This document shows, in pieces, positions 26,922-41,002 of a DNA stretch of 64,000 bases (position 1 is its first letter; each line of letters opens with the position of its first letter). Below the pieces are notes generated by a model, which made no database searches, was not told the DNA's origin, and was given only the letters and a program-made list of their open reading frames with translations. This DNA comes from Auanema rhodensis (taxonomy: Eukaryota > Nematoda > Chromadorea > Rhabditida > Rhabditidae), in assembly GCA_964057225.1 (NCBI GenBank), contig OZ059896.1, positions 4,898,001 to 4,962,000 on the forward strand. Direction: 5' to 3'. Made by a program: the position numbers and the translations under genes.

Positions 26922-29900
26922 ATGCTAATTAAATGTACACGTGATGTGCACTTGGTATGTAACTCGCTTCACGTGAAAGATAAAGAGATGCGGTTTTTAA
27001 AAATAGATTCTCCATGTCCATATTACTCTAAAAACAAATTTTTATTGATATTGGTGCATGGTAACCATGAGTTTGAAATTTACGTGAACTTTAATTTATG
27101 CTAATTAAATGTACACGTGATGTGCACTTGTTATGTAACTCGCTTCACGTGAAAGATAAAGAGATGCGGTTTTCAAAATTAGATTCTCCATGTCCATATT
27201 AGTCTAAAAACAAATTTTTATTGATATTGGTGCATGGTAACCATGAGTTTGAAATTTACGTGAACTTTAATTTATGCTAATTAAATGTACACGTGATGTG
27301 CACTTGGTATGTAACTCGCTTCACGTGAAAGATAAAGAGATGCGGTTTTCAAAATTAGATTCCCCATGTCCATATTAGTCTAAAAACAAAATTTTATTGA
27401 TATTGGTGCATGGTAACCATGACTTTGAAATTTACGTGAACTTTAATTTATGCTAATTAAATGTACACGTGATGTGCACTTGGTATGTAACTCGCTTCAC
27501 GTGAAAGATAAAGAGATGCGTTTTTCAAATATAGATTCCCCATGTCCATATTAGTCTAAAAACAAATTTTTATTGATATTGCTGCATGGTAACCATGACT
27601 TTCAAATTTAAGTGAACTTTAATGTATGCTAATTAAATGTACACGTGATGTGCACTTGGTATGTAACTCGCTTCACGTGAAAGATAAAGAGATGCGGTTT
27701 TGAAAATTAGATTCCCCATGTCCATATTAGTCTAAAAACAAAATTTTATTGATATTGGTGCATGGTAACCATGACTTTGAAATTTACGTGAACTTTAATT
27801 TATGCTAATTAAATGTACACGTGATGTGCACTTGGTATGTAACTCGCTTCACGTGAAAGATAAAGAGATGCGGTTTTTAAAAATAGATTCTCCATGTCCA
27901 TATTACTCTAAAAACAAATTTTTATTGATATTGGTGCATGGTAACCATGAGTTTGAAATTTACGTGAACTTTAATTTATGCTAATTAAATGTACACGTGA
28001 TGTGCACTTGGTATGTAACTCGCTTCACGTGAAAGATAAAGAGATGCGGTTTTCAAAATTAGATTCTCCATGTCCATATTAGTCTAAAAACAAATTTTTA
28101 TTGATATTGGTGCATGGTAACCATGAGTTTGAAATTTACGTGAACTTTAATTTATGCTAATTAAATGTACACGTGATGTGCACTTGGTATGTAACTCGCT
28201 TCACGTGAAAGATAAAGAGATGCGGTTTTCAAAATTAGATTCCCCATGTCCATATTAGTCTAAAAACAAAATTTTATTGATATTGGTGCATGGTAACCAT
28301 GACTTTGAAATTTACGTGAACTTTAATTTATGCTAATTAAATGTACACGTGATGTGCACTTGGTATGTAACTCGCTTCACGTGAAAGATAAAGAGATGCG
28401 GTTTTTAAAATTAGATTCTCCATGTCCATATTAGTCTAAAAACAAATTTTTATTGATATTGGTGTATGGTAACCATGAGTTTGAAATTTACGTGAACTTT
28501 AATTTATGCTAATTAAATGTACACGTGATGTGCACTTGGTATGTAACTCGCTTCACGTGAAAAATAAAGAGATGCGGTTTTCAAAATTAGATTCCCCATG
28601 TCCATATTAGTCTAAAAACAAAATTTTATTGATATTGGTGCATGGTAACCATGACTTTGAAATTTACGTGAACTTTAATTTATGCTAATTAAATGTACAC
28701 GTGATGTGCACTTGGTATGTAACTCGCTTCACGTGAAAGATAAAGAGATGCGGTTTTCATAATTAGATTCCCCATGTCCATATTAGTCTAAAAACAAAAT
28801 TTTATTGATATTGGTGCATGGTAACCATGACTTTGAAATTTACGTGAACTTTGATTTATGCTAATTAAATGTACACGTGATGTGCACTTGGTATGTAACT
28901 CGCTTCACGTGAAAGATAAAGAGATGCGTTTTTCAAATATAGATTCCCCATGTCCATATTAGTCTAAAAACAAATTTTTATTGATATTGGTGCATGGTAA
29001 CCATGAGTTTGAAATTTACGTGAACTTTAATTTATGCTAATTAAATGTACACGGGATGTGCACTTGGTATGTAACTCGCTTCACGTGAAAGATAAAGAGA
29101 TGCGGTTTTCAAAATTAGATTCCCCATGTCCATATTAGTCTAAAAACAAAATTTTATTGATATTGCTGCATGGTAACCATGACTTTCAAATTTAAGTGAA
29201 CTTTAATTTATGCTAATTAAATGTACACGTGATGTGCACTTGGTATGTAACTCGCTTCACGTGAAAGATAAAGAGATGCGGTTTTGAAAATTAGATTCCC
29301 CATGTCCATATTAGTCTAAAAACAAATTTTTATTGATATTGGTGCATGGTAACCATGACTTTGAAATTTAAGTGAACTTTAATTTATGCTAATTAAATGT
29401 ACACGTGATGTGCACTTGGTATGTAACTCGCACGTGAAAGATAAAGAGATGCGGTTTTCAAAATTAGATTCCCCATGTCCATATTAGTCTAAAAACAAAA
29501 TTGTATTGATATTGGTGCATGGTAACCATGAGTTTGAAATTTACGTGAACTTTAATTTATGCTAATTAAATGTACACGTGATGTGCACTTGGTATGTAAC
29601 TCGCTTCACGTGAAAGATAAAGAGATGCGGTTTTCAAAATTAGATTCTCCATGTCCATATTAGTCTAAAAACAAATTTTTATTTATATTGGTGCATGGTA
29701 ACCATGAGTTTGAAATTTACGTGAACTTTAATTTATGCTAATTAAATGTACACGTGATGTGCACTTGGTATGTAACTCGATTCACGTGAAAGATAAAGAG
29801 ATGCGGTTTTTAAAAATAGATTCTCCATGTCCATATTACTCTAAAAACAAATTTTTATTGATATTGGTGTATGGTAACCATGAGTTTGAAGTTTACGTGA

Positions 29901-31318
29901 ACTTTAATTTATGCTAATTAAATGTACACGTGATGTGCACTTGGTATGTAACTCGCTTCACGTGAAAGATAAAGAGATGCGGTTTTCAAAATTAGATTCC
30001 CCATGTCCATATTAGTCTAAAAACAAAATTTCATTGATATTGGTGCATGGTAACCATGACTTTGAAATTTACGTGAACTTTAATTTATGCTAATTAAATG
30101 TACACGTGATGTGCACTTGGTATGTAACTCGCTTCACGTGAAAAATAAAGAGATGCGGTTTTCAAAATTAGATTCCCCATGTCCATATTAGTCTAAAAAC
30201 AAAATTTTATTGATATTGGTGCATGGTAACCATGACTTTGAAATTTACGTGAACTTTAATTTATGCTAATTAAATGTACACGTGATGTGCACTTGGTATG
30301 TAACTCGCTTCACGTGAAAGATAAAGAGATGCGGTTTTCATAATTAGATTCTCCATGTCCATATTAGTCTAAAAACAAATTTTTATTGATATTGGTTCAT
30401 GGTAACCATGAGTTTGAAATTTACGTGAACTTTAATTTATGCTAATTAAATGTACACGTGATGTGCACTTGGTATGTAACTCGCTTCACGTGAAAGATAA
30501 AGAGATGCGGTTTTCAAAATTAGATTCCCCATGTCCATATTAGTCTAAAAACAAAATTTTATTGATATTGGTGCATGGTAACCATGACTTTGAAATTTAC
30601 GTGAACTTTAATTTATGCTAATTAAATGTGCACGTGATGTGCACTTGGTATGTAACTCGCTTCACGTGAAAGATAAAGAGATGCGTTTTTCAAAATTAGA
30701 TTCCCCATGTCCATATTAGTCTAAAAACAAATTTTTATTGATATTGGTGCATGGTAACCATGAGTTTGAAATTTATGTGAACTTTAATTTATGCTAATTA
30801 AATGTACACGTGATGTGCACTTGGTATGTAACTCGCTTCACGTGAAAGATAAAGAGATGCGGTTTTCAAAATTAGATTCCCCATGTCCATATTAGTCTAA
30901 AAACAAAATTTTATTGATATTGATGCATGGTAACCATGACTTTGAAATTTAAGTGAACTTTAATTTATGCTAATTAAATGTACACGTGATGTGCACTTGG
31001 TATGTAACTCGCTTCACGTGAAAGATAAAGAGATGCGGTTTTCAAAATTAGATTCCCCATGTCCATATTAGTCTAAAAACAAATTTTTATTGATATTGGT
31101 GCATGGTAACCATGAGTTTGAAATTTACGTGAACTTTAATTTATGCTAATTAAATGTACACGGGATGTGCACTTGGTATGTAACTCGCTTCACGTGAAAG
31201 ATAAAGAGATGCGGTTTTCAAAATTAGATTCCCCATGTCCATATTAGTCTAAAAACAAAATTTTATTGATATTGGTGCATGGTAACCATGAGTTTGAAAT
31301 TTACGTGAACTTTAATTT
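26922..31318 (+). repeat. 25-mer HOR, copy 3 (4,397 bp)
   Basis: Same ordered markers as the preceding copy at a lag of 4,397 bp, including tcgcacg at 29428 and the cgattcacg monomer at 29735. Private substitutions such as cacttgttatg (27126), atttatattg (29682) and atgtgcacgtg (30627) are very few in 4.4 kb, so the copies are recent duplicates or are homogenised. Confidence 0.87.
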
Positions 31319-34300
31319 ATGCTAATTAAATGTACACGTGATGTGCACTTGGTATGTAACTCGCTTCACGTGAAAGATAAAGAGATGCGGTTTTTAAAAA
31401 TAGATTCTCCATGTCCATATTACTCTAAAAACAAATTTTTATTGATATTGGTGCATGGTAACCATGAGTTTGAAATTTACGTGAACTTTAATTTATGCTA
31501 ATTAAATGTACACGTGATGTGCACTTGGTATGTAACTCGCTTCACGTGAAAGATAAAGAGATGCGGTTTTCAAAATTAGATTCTCCATGTCCATATTAGT
31601 CTAAAAACAAATTTTTATTGATATTGGTGCATGGTAACCATGAGTTTGAAATTTACGTGAACTTTAATTTATGCTAATTAAATGTACACGTGATGTGCAC
31701 TTGGTATGTAACTCGCTTCACGTGAAAGATAAAGAGATGCGGTTTTCAAAATTAGATTCCCCATGTCCATATTAGTCTAAAAACAAAATTTTATTGATAT
31801 TGGTGCATGGTAACCATGACTTTGAAATTTACGTGAACTTTAATTTATGCTAATTAAATGTACACGTGATGTGCACTTGGTATGTAACTCGCTTCACGTG
31901 AAAGATAAAGAGATGCGTTTTTCAAATATAGATTCCCCATGTCCATATTAGTCTAAAAACAAATTTTTATTGATATTGCTGCATGGTAACCATGACTTTC
32001 AAATTTAAGTGAACTTTAATGTATGCTAATTAAATGTACACGTGATGTGCACTTGGTATGTAACTCGCTTCACGTGAAAGATAAAGAGATGCGGTTTTGA
32101 AAATTAGATTCCCCATGTCCATATTAGTCTAAAAACAAAATTTTATTGATATTGGTGCATGGTAACCATGACTTTGAAATTTACGTGAACTTTAATTTAT
32201 GCTAATTAAATGTACACGTGATGTGCACTTGGTATGTAACTCGCTTCACGTGAAAGATAAAGAGATGCGGTTTTTAAAAATAGATTCTCCATGTCCATAT
32301 TACTCTAAAAACAAATTTTTATTGATATTGGTGCATGGTAACCATGAGTTTGAAATTTACGTGAACTTTAATTTATGCTAATTAAATGTACACGTGATGT
32401 GCACTTGGTATGTAACTCGCTTCACGTGAAAGATAAAGAGATGCGGTTTTCAAAATTAGATTCTCCATGTCCATATTAGTCTAAAAACAAATTTTTATTG
32501 ATATTGGTGCATGGTAACCATGAGTTTGAAATTTACGTGAACTTTAATTTATGCTAATTAAATGTACACGTGATGTGCACTTGGTATGTAACTCGCTTCA
32601 CGTGAAAGATAAAGAGATGCGGTTTTCAAAATTAGATTCCCCATGTCCATATTAGTCTAAAAACAAAATTTTATTGATATTGGTGCATGGTAACCATGAC
32701 TTTGAAATTTACGTGAACTTTAATTTATGCTAATTAAATGTACACGTGATGTGCACTTGGTATGTAACTCGCTTCACGTGAAAGATAAAGAGATGCGGTT
32801 TTTAAAATTAGATTCTCCATGTCCATATTAGTCTAAAAACAAATTTTTATTGATATTGGTGTATGGTAACCATGAGTTTGAAATTTACGTGAACTTTAAT
32901 TTATGCTAATTAAATGTACACGTGATGTGCACTTGGTATGTAACTCGCTTCACGTGAAAAATAAAGAGATGCGGTTTTCAAAATTAGATTCCCCATGTCC
33001 ATATTAGTCTAAAAACAAAATTTTATTGATATTGGTGCATGGTAACCATGACTTTGAAATTTACGTGAACTTTAATTTATGCTAATTAAATGTACACGTG
33101 ATGTGCACTTGGTATGTAACTCGCTTCACGTGAAAGATAAAGAGATGCGGTTTTCATAATTAGATTCCCCATGTCCATATTAGTCTAAAAACAAAATTTT
33201 ATTGATATTGGTGCATGGTAACCATGACTTTGAAATTTACGTGAACTTTGATTTATGCTAATTAAATGTACACGTGATGTGCACTTGGTATGTAACTCGC
33301 TTCACGTGAAAGATAAAGAGATGCGTTTTTCAAATATAGATTCCCCATGTCCATATTAGTCTAAAAACAAATTTTTATTGATATTGGTGCATGGTAACCA
33401 TGAGTTTGAAATTTACGTGAACTTTAATTTATGCTAATTAAATGTACACGGGATGTGCACTTGGTATGTAACTCGCTTCACGTGAAAGATAAAGAGATGC
33501 GGTTTTCAAAATTAGATTCCCCATGTCCATATTAGTCTAAAAACAAAATTTTATTGATATTGGTGCATGGTAACCATGACTTTGAAATTTAAGTGAACTT
33601 TAATTTATGCTAATTAAATGTACACGTGATGTGCACTTGGTATGTAACTCGCACGTGAAAGATAAAGAGATGCGGTTTTCAAAATTAGATTCCCCATGTC
33701 CATATTAGTCTAAAAACAAAATTGTATTGATATTGGTGCATGGTAACCATGAGTTTGAAATTTACGTGAACTTTAATTTATGCTAATTAAATGTACACGT
33801 GATGTGCACTTGGTATGTAACTCGCTTCACGTGAAAGATAAAGAGATGCGGTTTTCAAAATTAGATTCTCCATGTCCATATTAGTCTAAAAACAAATTTT
33901 TATTGATATTGGTGCATGGTAACCATGAGTTTGAAATTTACGTGAACTTTAATTTATGCTAATTAAATGTACACGTGATGTGCACTTGGTATGTAACTCG
34001 ATTCACGTGAAAGATAAAGAGATGCGGTTTTTAAAAATAGATTCTCCATGTCCATATTACTCTAAAAACAAATTTTTATTGATATTGGTGTATGGTAACC
34101 ATGAGTTTGAAGTTTACGTGAACTTTAATTTATGCTAATTAAATGTACACGTGATGTGCACTTGGTATGTAACTCGCTTCACGTGAAAGATAAAGAGATG
34201 CGGTTTTCAAAATTAGATTCCCCATGTCCATATTAGTCTAAAAACAAAATTTCATTGATATTGGTGCATGGTAACCATGACTTTGAAATTTACGTGAACT

Positions 34301-35539
34301 TTAATTTATGCTAATTAAATGTACACGTGATGTGCACTTGGTATGTAACTCGCTTCACGTGAAAAATAAAGAGATGCGGTTTTCAAAATTAGATTCCCCA
34401 TGTCCATATTAGTCTAAAAACAAAATTTTATTGATATTGGTGCATGGTAACCATGACTTTGAAATTTACGTGAACTTTAATTTATGCTAATTAAATGTAC
34501 ACGTGATGTGCACTTGGTATGTAACTCGCTTCACGTGAAAGATAAAGAGATGCGGTTTTCATAATTAGATTCTCCATGTCCATATTAGTCTAAAAACAAA
34601 TTTTTATTGATATTGGTTCATGGTAACCATGAGTTTGAAATTTACGTGAACTTTAATTTATGCTAATTAAATGTACACGTGATGTGCACTTGGTATGTAA
34701 CTCGCTTCACGTGAAAGATAAAGAGATGCGGTTTTCAAAATTAGATTCCCCATGTCCATATTAGTCTAAAAACAAAATTTTATTGATATTGGTGCATGGT
34801 AACCATGACTTTGAAATTTACGTGAACTTTAATTTATGCTAATTAAATGTACACGTGATGTGCACTTGGTATGTAACTCGCTTCACGTGAAAGATAAAGA
34901 GATGCGTTTTTCAAAATTAGATTCCCCATGTCCATATTAGTCTAAAAACAAATTTTTATTGATATTGGTGCATGGTAACCATGAGTTTGAAATTTATGTG
35001 AACTTTAATTTATGCTAATTAAATGTACACGTGATGTGCACTTGGTATGTAACTCGCTTCACGTGAAAGATAAAGAGATGCGGTTTTCAAAATTAGATTC
35101 CCCATGTCCATATTAGTCTAAAAACAAAATTTTATTGATATTGATGCATGGTAACCATGACTTTGAAATTTAAGTGAACTTTAATTTATGCTAATTAAAT
35201 GTACACGTGATGTGCACTTGGTATGTAACTCGCTTCACGTGAAAGATAAAGAGATGCGGTTTTCAAAATTAGATTCCCCATGTCCATATTAGTCTAAAAA
35301 CAAATTTTTATTGATATTGGTGCATGGTAACCATGAGTTTGAAATTTACGTGAACTTTAATTTATGCTAATTAAATGTACACGGGATGTGCACTTGGTAT
35401 GTAACTCGCTTCACGTGAAAGATAAAGAGATGCGGTTTTCAAAATTAGATTCCCCATGTCCATATTAGTCTAAAAACAAAATTTTATTGATATTGGTGCA
35501 TGGTAACCATGAGTTTGAAATTTACGTGAACTTTAATTT
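31319..35539 (+). repeat. 25-mer HOR, copy 4 (24 monomers, 4,221 bp)
   Basis: As the preceding copy but one monomer shorter. Around 33540-33650 the attgctg monomer and the ttttgaaaattag monomer are fused into one that reads ggtgcatgg then gaaatttaag and leads directly to tcgcacg (33649). The loss is exactly 176 bp, as expected from in-register unequal exchange. Confidence 0.85.
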
Positions 35540-38059
35540 ATGCTAATTAAATGTACACGTGATGTGCACTTGGTATGTAACTCGCTTCACGTGAAAGATA
35601 AAGAGATGCGGTTTTTAAAAATAGATTCTCCATGTCCATATTACTCTAAAAACAAATTTTTATTGATATTGGTGCATGGTAACCATGAGTTTGAAATTTA
35701 CGTGAACTTTAATTTATGCTAATTAAATGTACACGTGATGTGCACTTGGTATGTAACTCGCTTCACGTGAAAGATAAAGAGATGCGGTTTTCAAAATTAG
35801 ATTCTCCATGTCCATATTAGTCTAAAAACAAATTTTTATTGATATTGGTGTATGGTAACCATGAGTTTGAAGTTTACGTGAACTTTAATTTATGCTAATT
35901 AAATGTACACGTGATGTGCACTTGGTATGTAACTCGCTTCACGTGAAAGATAAAGAGATGCGGTTTCCAAAATTAGATTCCCCATGTCCATATTAGTCTA
36001 AAAACAAAATTTTATTGATATTGGTGCATGGTAACCATGACTTTGAAATTTACGTGAACTTTAATTTATGCTAATTAAATGTACACGTGATGTGCACTTG
36101 GTATGTAACTCGCTTCACGTGAAAGATAAAGAGATGCGGTTTTCATAATTAGATTCTCCATGTCCATATTAGTCTAAAAACAAATTTTTATTGATATTGG
36201 TTCATGGTAACCATGAGTTTGAAATTTACGTGAACTTTAATTTATGCTAATTAAATGTACACGTGATGTGCACTTGGTATGTAACTCGCTTCACGTGAAA
36301 GATAAAGAGATGCGGTTTTCAAAATTAGATTCCCCATGTCCATATTAGTCTAAAAACAAAATTTTATTGATATTGGTGCATGGTAACCATGACTTTGAAA
36401 TTTACGTGAACTTTAATTTATGCTAATTAAATGTACACGTGATGTGCACTTGGTATGTAACTCGCTTCACGTGAAAGATAAAGAGATGCGTTTTTCAAAA
36501 TTAGATTCCCCATGTCCATATTAGTCTAAAAACAAATTTTTATTGATATTGGTGCATGGTAACCATGAGTTTGAAATTTATGTGAACTTTAATTTATGCT
36601 AATTAAATGTACACGTGATGTGCACTTGGTATGTAACTCGCTTCACGTGAAAGATAAAGAGATGCGGTTTTCAAAATTAGATTCCCCATGTCCATATTAG
36701 TCTAAAAACAAAATTTTATTGATATTGATGCATGGTAACCATGACTTTGAAATTTAAGTGAACTTTAATTTATGCTAATTAAATGTACACGTGATGTGCA
36801 CTTGGTATGTAACTCGCTTCACGTGAAAGATAAAGAGATGCGGTTTTCAAAATTAGATTCCCCATGTCCATATTAGTCTAAAAACAAATTTTTATTGATA
36901 TTGGTTCATGGTAACCATGAGTTTGAAATTTACGTGAACTTTAATTTATGCTAATTAAATGTACACGTGATGTGCACTTGGTATGTAACTCGCTTCACGT
37001 GAAAGATAAAGAGATGCGGTTTTCAAAATTAGATTCCCCATGTCCATATTAGTCTAAAAACAAAATTTTATTGATATTGGTGCATGGTAACCATGACTTT
37101 GAAATTTACGTGAACTTTAATTTATGCTAATTAAATGTACACGTGATGTGCACTTGGTATGTAACTCGCTTCACGTGAAAGATAAAGAGATGCGGTTTTT
37201 AAAATTAGATTCTCCATGTCCATATTAGTCTAAAAACAAATTTTTATTGATATTGGTGTATGGTAACCATGAGTTTGAAATTTACGTGAACTTTAATTTA
37301 TGCTAATTAAATGTACACGTGATGTGCACTTGGTATGTAACTCGCTTCACGTGAAAAATAAAGAGATGCGGTTTTCAAAATTAGATTCCCCATGTCCATA
37401 TTAGTCTAAAAACAAAATTTTATTGATATTGGTGCATGGTAACCATGACTTTGAAATTTACGTGAACTTTGATTTATGCTAATTAAATGTACACGTGATG
37501 TGCACTTGGTATGTAACTCGCTTCACGTGAAAGATAAAGAGATGCGTTTTTCAAATATAGATTCCCCATGTCCATATTAGTCTAAAAACAAATTTTTATT
37601 GATATTGGTGCATGGTAACCATGAGTTTGAAATTTACGTGAACTTTAATTTATGCTAATTAAATGTACACGTGATGTGCACTTGGTATGTAACTCGCTTC
37701 ACGTGAAAGATAAAGAGATGCGGTTTTCAAAATTAGATTCCCCATGTCCATATTAGTCTAAAAACAAAATTTTATTGATATTGCTGCATGGTAACCATGA
37801 CTTTCAAATTTAAGTGAACTTTAATTTATGCTAATTAAATGTACACGTGATGTGCACTTGGTATGTAACTCGCTTCACGTGAAAGATAAAGAGATGCGGT
37901 TTTGAAAATTAGATTCCCCATGTCCATATTAGTCTAAAAACAAATTTTTATTGATATTGGTGCATGGTAACCATGACTTTGAAATTTACGTGAACTTTAA
38001 TTTATGCTAATTAAATGTACACGTGATGTGCACTTGGTATGTAACTCGCTTCACGTGAA
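35540..38059 (+). repeat. 25-mer HOR, rearranged last copy
   Basis: It opens like the other copies (ttactct monomer). The next monomer (35716-35898) is a chimera that begins with gattctcc and tattagtct and ends with gtgtatgg and gaagtttacg. In the preceding copy those two halves lie 14 monomers apart. After it follow cataattag (36143), gcgtttttcaaaatt, tttatgtgaac, gatgcatgg, ggttcatgg and gaaaaataaag (37350), in the order seen in the expanded first copy at 20.3-22.2 kb. A further one-monomer fusion joins the gaaaaataaag and ctttgattt units near 37350-37480. Confidence 0.75.
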
Positions 38060-38590
38060 AGATAAAGAGATGACGTTTTCAAAATTAGATTCCCCATGTC
38101 CATATTAGTCTAAAAACAAATTTTTATTGATATTGGTGCATGGTAACCATGACTTTGAAATTTACGTGAACTTTAATTTATGCTAATTAAATGTACACGT
38201 GATGTGCACTTGGTATGTAACTCGCTTCACGTGAAAGATAAAGAGATGCGGTTTTCAAAATTAGATTCCCCATGTCCATATTAGTCTAAAAACAAATTTT
38301 TATTGATATTGGTTCATGGTAACCATGACTTTGAAATTTACGTGAACTTTAATTTATGCTAATTAAATGTACACGTGATGTGCACTTGGTATGTAACTCG
38401 CTTCACGTGAAAGATAAAGAGATGACGTTTTCAAAATTAGATTCCCCATGTCCATATTAGTCTAAAAACAAATTTTTATTGATATTGGTTCATGCTAACC
38501 ATGACTTTGAAATTTACGTGAACTTTAATTTATGCTAATTAAATGTACACGTGATGTGCACTTGGTATGTAACTCGCTTCACGTGAAAGA
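38060..38590 (+). repeat. Island of class 2 monomers inside class 1
   Basis: Three monomers with class 2 variants: gatgacg at 38070, ggttcatgg near 38312, gatgacg again near 38422 with catgctaacc at 38492. They match 43878-44400 in the class 2 domain at a lag of 5,808 bp (33 x 176). Class 1 monomers resume immediately after, so sequence has moved between the two domains in register. End points are approximate. Confidence 0.7.
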
Positions 38591-40690
38591 TAAAGAGATG
38601 CGGTATTCAAAATTAGATTCCCCATGTCCATATTAGTCTAAAAACAAAATTTTATTGATATTGATGCATGGTAACCATGACTTTGAAATTTAAGTGAACT
38701 TTAATTTATGCTAATTAAATGTACACGTGATGTGCACTTGGTATGTAACTCGCTTCACGTGAAAGATAAAGAGATGCGGTTTTGAAAATTAGATTCCCCA
38801 TGTCCATATTAGTCTAAAAACAAATTTTTATTGATATTGGTGCATGGTAACCATGACTTTGAAATTTAAGTGAACTTTAATTTATGCTAATTAAATGTAC
38901 ACGTGATGTGCACTTGGTATGTAACTCGCTTCACGTGAAAGATAAAGAGATGCGGTTTTCAAAATTAGATTCCCCATGTCCATATTAGTCTAAAAACAAA
39001 ATTGTATTGATATTGGTGCATGGTAACCATGAGTTTGAAATTTACGTGAACTTTAATTTATGCTAATTAAATGTACACGTGATGTGCACTTGGTATGTAA
39101 CTCGATTCACGTGAAAGATAAAGAGATGCGGTTTTTAAAAATAGATTCTCCATGTCCATATTACTCTAAAAACAAATTTTTATTGATATTGGTGCATGGT
39201 AACCATGAGTTTGAAATTTACGTGAACTTTAATTTATGCTAATTAAATGTACACGTGATGTGCACTTGGTATGTAACTCGCTTCACGTGAAAGATAAAGA
39301 GATGCGGTTTTCAAAATTAGATTCTCCATGTCCATATTAGTCTAAAAACAAATTTTTATTGATATTGGTGCATGGTAACCATGAGTTTGAAATTTACGTG
39401 AACTTTAATTTATGCTAATTAAATGTACACGTGATGTGCACTTGGTATGTAACTCGATTCACGTGAAAGATAAAGAGATGCGGTTTTTAAAAATAGATTC
39501 TCCATGTCCATATTACTCTAAAAACCAATTTTTATTGATATTGGTGTATGGTAACCATGAGTTTGAAGTTTACGTGAACTTTAATTTATGCTAATTAAAT
39601 GTACACGTGATGTGCACTTGGTATGTAACTCGCTTCACGTGAAAGATAAAGAGATGCGGTTTTCAAAATTAGATTCCCCATGTCCATATTAGTCTAAAAA
39701 CAAAATTTCATTGATATTGGTGCATGGTAACCATGACTTTGAAATTTACGTGAACTTTAATTTATGCTAATTAAATGTACACGTGATGTGCACTTGGTAT
39801 GTAACTCGCTTCACGTGAAAAATAAAGAGATGCGGTTTTCAAAATTAGATTCCCCATGTCCATATTAGTCTAAAAACAAAATTTTATTGATATTGGTGCA
39901 TGGTAACCATGACTTTGAAATTTACGTGAACTTTAATTTATGCTAATTAAATGTACACGTGATGTGCACTTGGTATGTAACTCGCTTCACGTGAAAGATA
40001 AAGAGATGCGGTTTTCATAATTAGATTCTCCATGTCCATATTAGTCTAAAAACAAATTTTTATTGATATTGGTTCATGGTAACCATGAGTTTGAAATTTA
40101 CGTGAACTTTAATTTATGCTAATTAAATGTACACGTGATGTGCACTTGGTATGTAACTCGCTTCACGTGAAAGATAAAGAGATGCGGTTTTCAAAATTAG
40201 ATTCCCCATGTCCATATTAGTCTAAAAACAAAATTTTATTGATATTGGTGCATGGTAACCATGACTTTGAAATTTACGTGAACTTTAATTTATGCTAATT
40301 AAATGTACACGTGATGTGCACTTGGTATGTAACTCGCTTCACGTGAAAGATAAAGAGATGCGTTTTTCAAAATTAGATTCCCCATGTCCATATTAGTCTA
40401 AAAACAAATTTTTATTGATATTGGTGCATGGTAACCATGAGTTTGAAATTTATGTGAACTTTAATTTATGCTAATTAAATGTACACGTGATGTGCACTTG
40501 GTATGTAACTCGCTTCACGTGAAAGATAAAGAGATGCGGTTTTCAAAATTAGATTCCCCATGTCCATATTAGTCTAAAAACAAAATTTGATTGATATTGA
40601 TGCATGGTAACCATGACTTTGAGATTTAAGTGAACTTTAATTTATGCTAATTAAATGTACACGTGATGTGCACTTGGTATGTAACTCGCT
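38591..40690 (+). repeat. Class 1 segment resuming before the class 2 domain
   Basis: Markers gatgcatgg with aatttaag (38664), ttttgaaaattag, aattgtattg (39003), two ttactct monomers (39060 and 39412, 352 bp apart), caaaatttcattg (39707), cataattag (40016), tttatgtgaac (40451) and gatgcatgg (40600) repeat the order of the 25-mer HOR. The monomer at 39060 is a chimera: its first part (cgattcacg) is of the 25338 type and its last part (gtgcatgg, gaaatttacg) is of the 22525 type. Confidence 0.75.
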
Positions 40691-40819
40691 TCACGTGAAA
40701 GATAAAGAGATGCGGTTTTCAAAATTAGATTCCCCATGTCCATATTAGTCTAAAAACAAATTTTTATTGATATTGGTGCATGGTAACCATGACTTTGAAA
40801 TTTACGTGAACTTTAACTT

Positions 40820-41002
40820 ATGCTAATTAAATGTACACGTGATGTGCACTTGGTATGTAACTCGCCTCACGTGAAAGATAACGAGATGCGGTTTTCAAAA
40901 TTAGATTCCCCATGTCCATATGAGTCTAAAAACAAATTTTTATTGATATTGGTTCATGGTAACCATGATTTTGAAATTTACGTGAACTTTACTTTATGCT
41001 AA
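40820..41002 (+). repeat. Variant monomer with catatgagtct, plus copy
   Basis: It reads tatgagtct where nearly all monomers read tattagtct, plus cgcctcacgtg, gataacgag and gattttgaaa. The change removes a recurrent in-frame stop and leaves a meaningless 60-codon open frame. An inverted copy lies at 57835-58017. In 51.0-51.2 kb, where the mirror copy should be, this monomer is fused with its neighbour and one repeat is lost. Confidence 0.75.
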
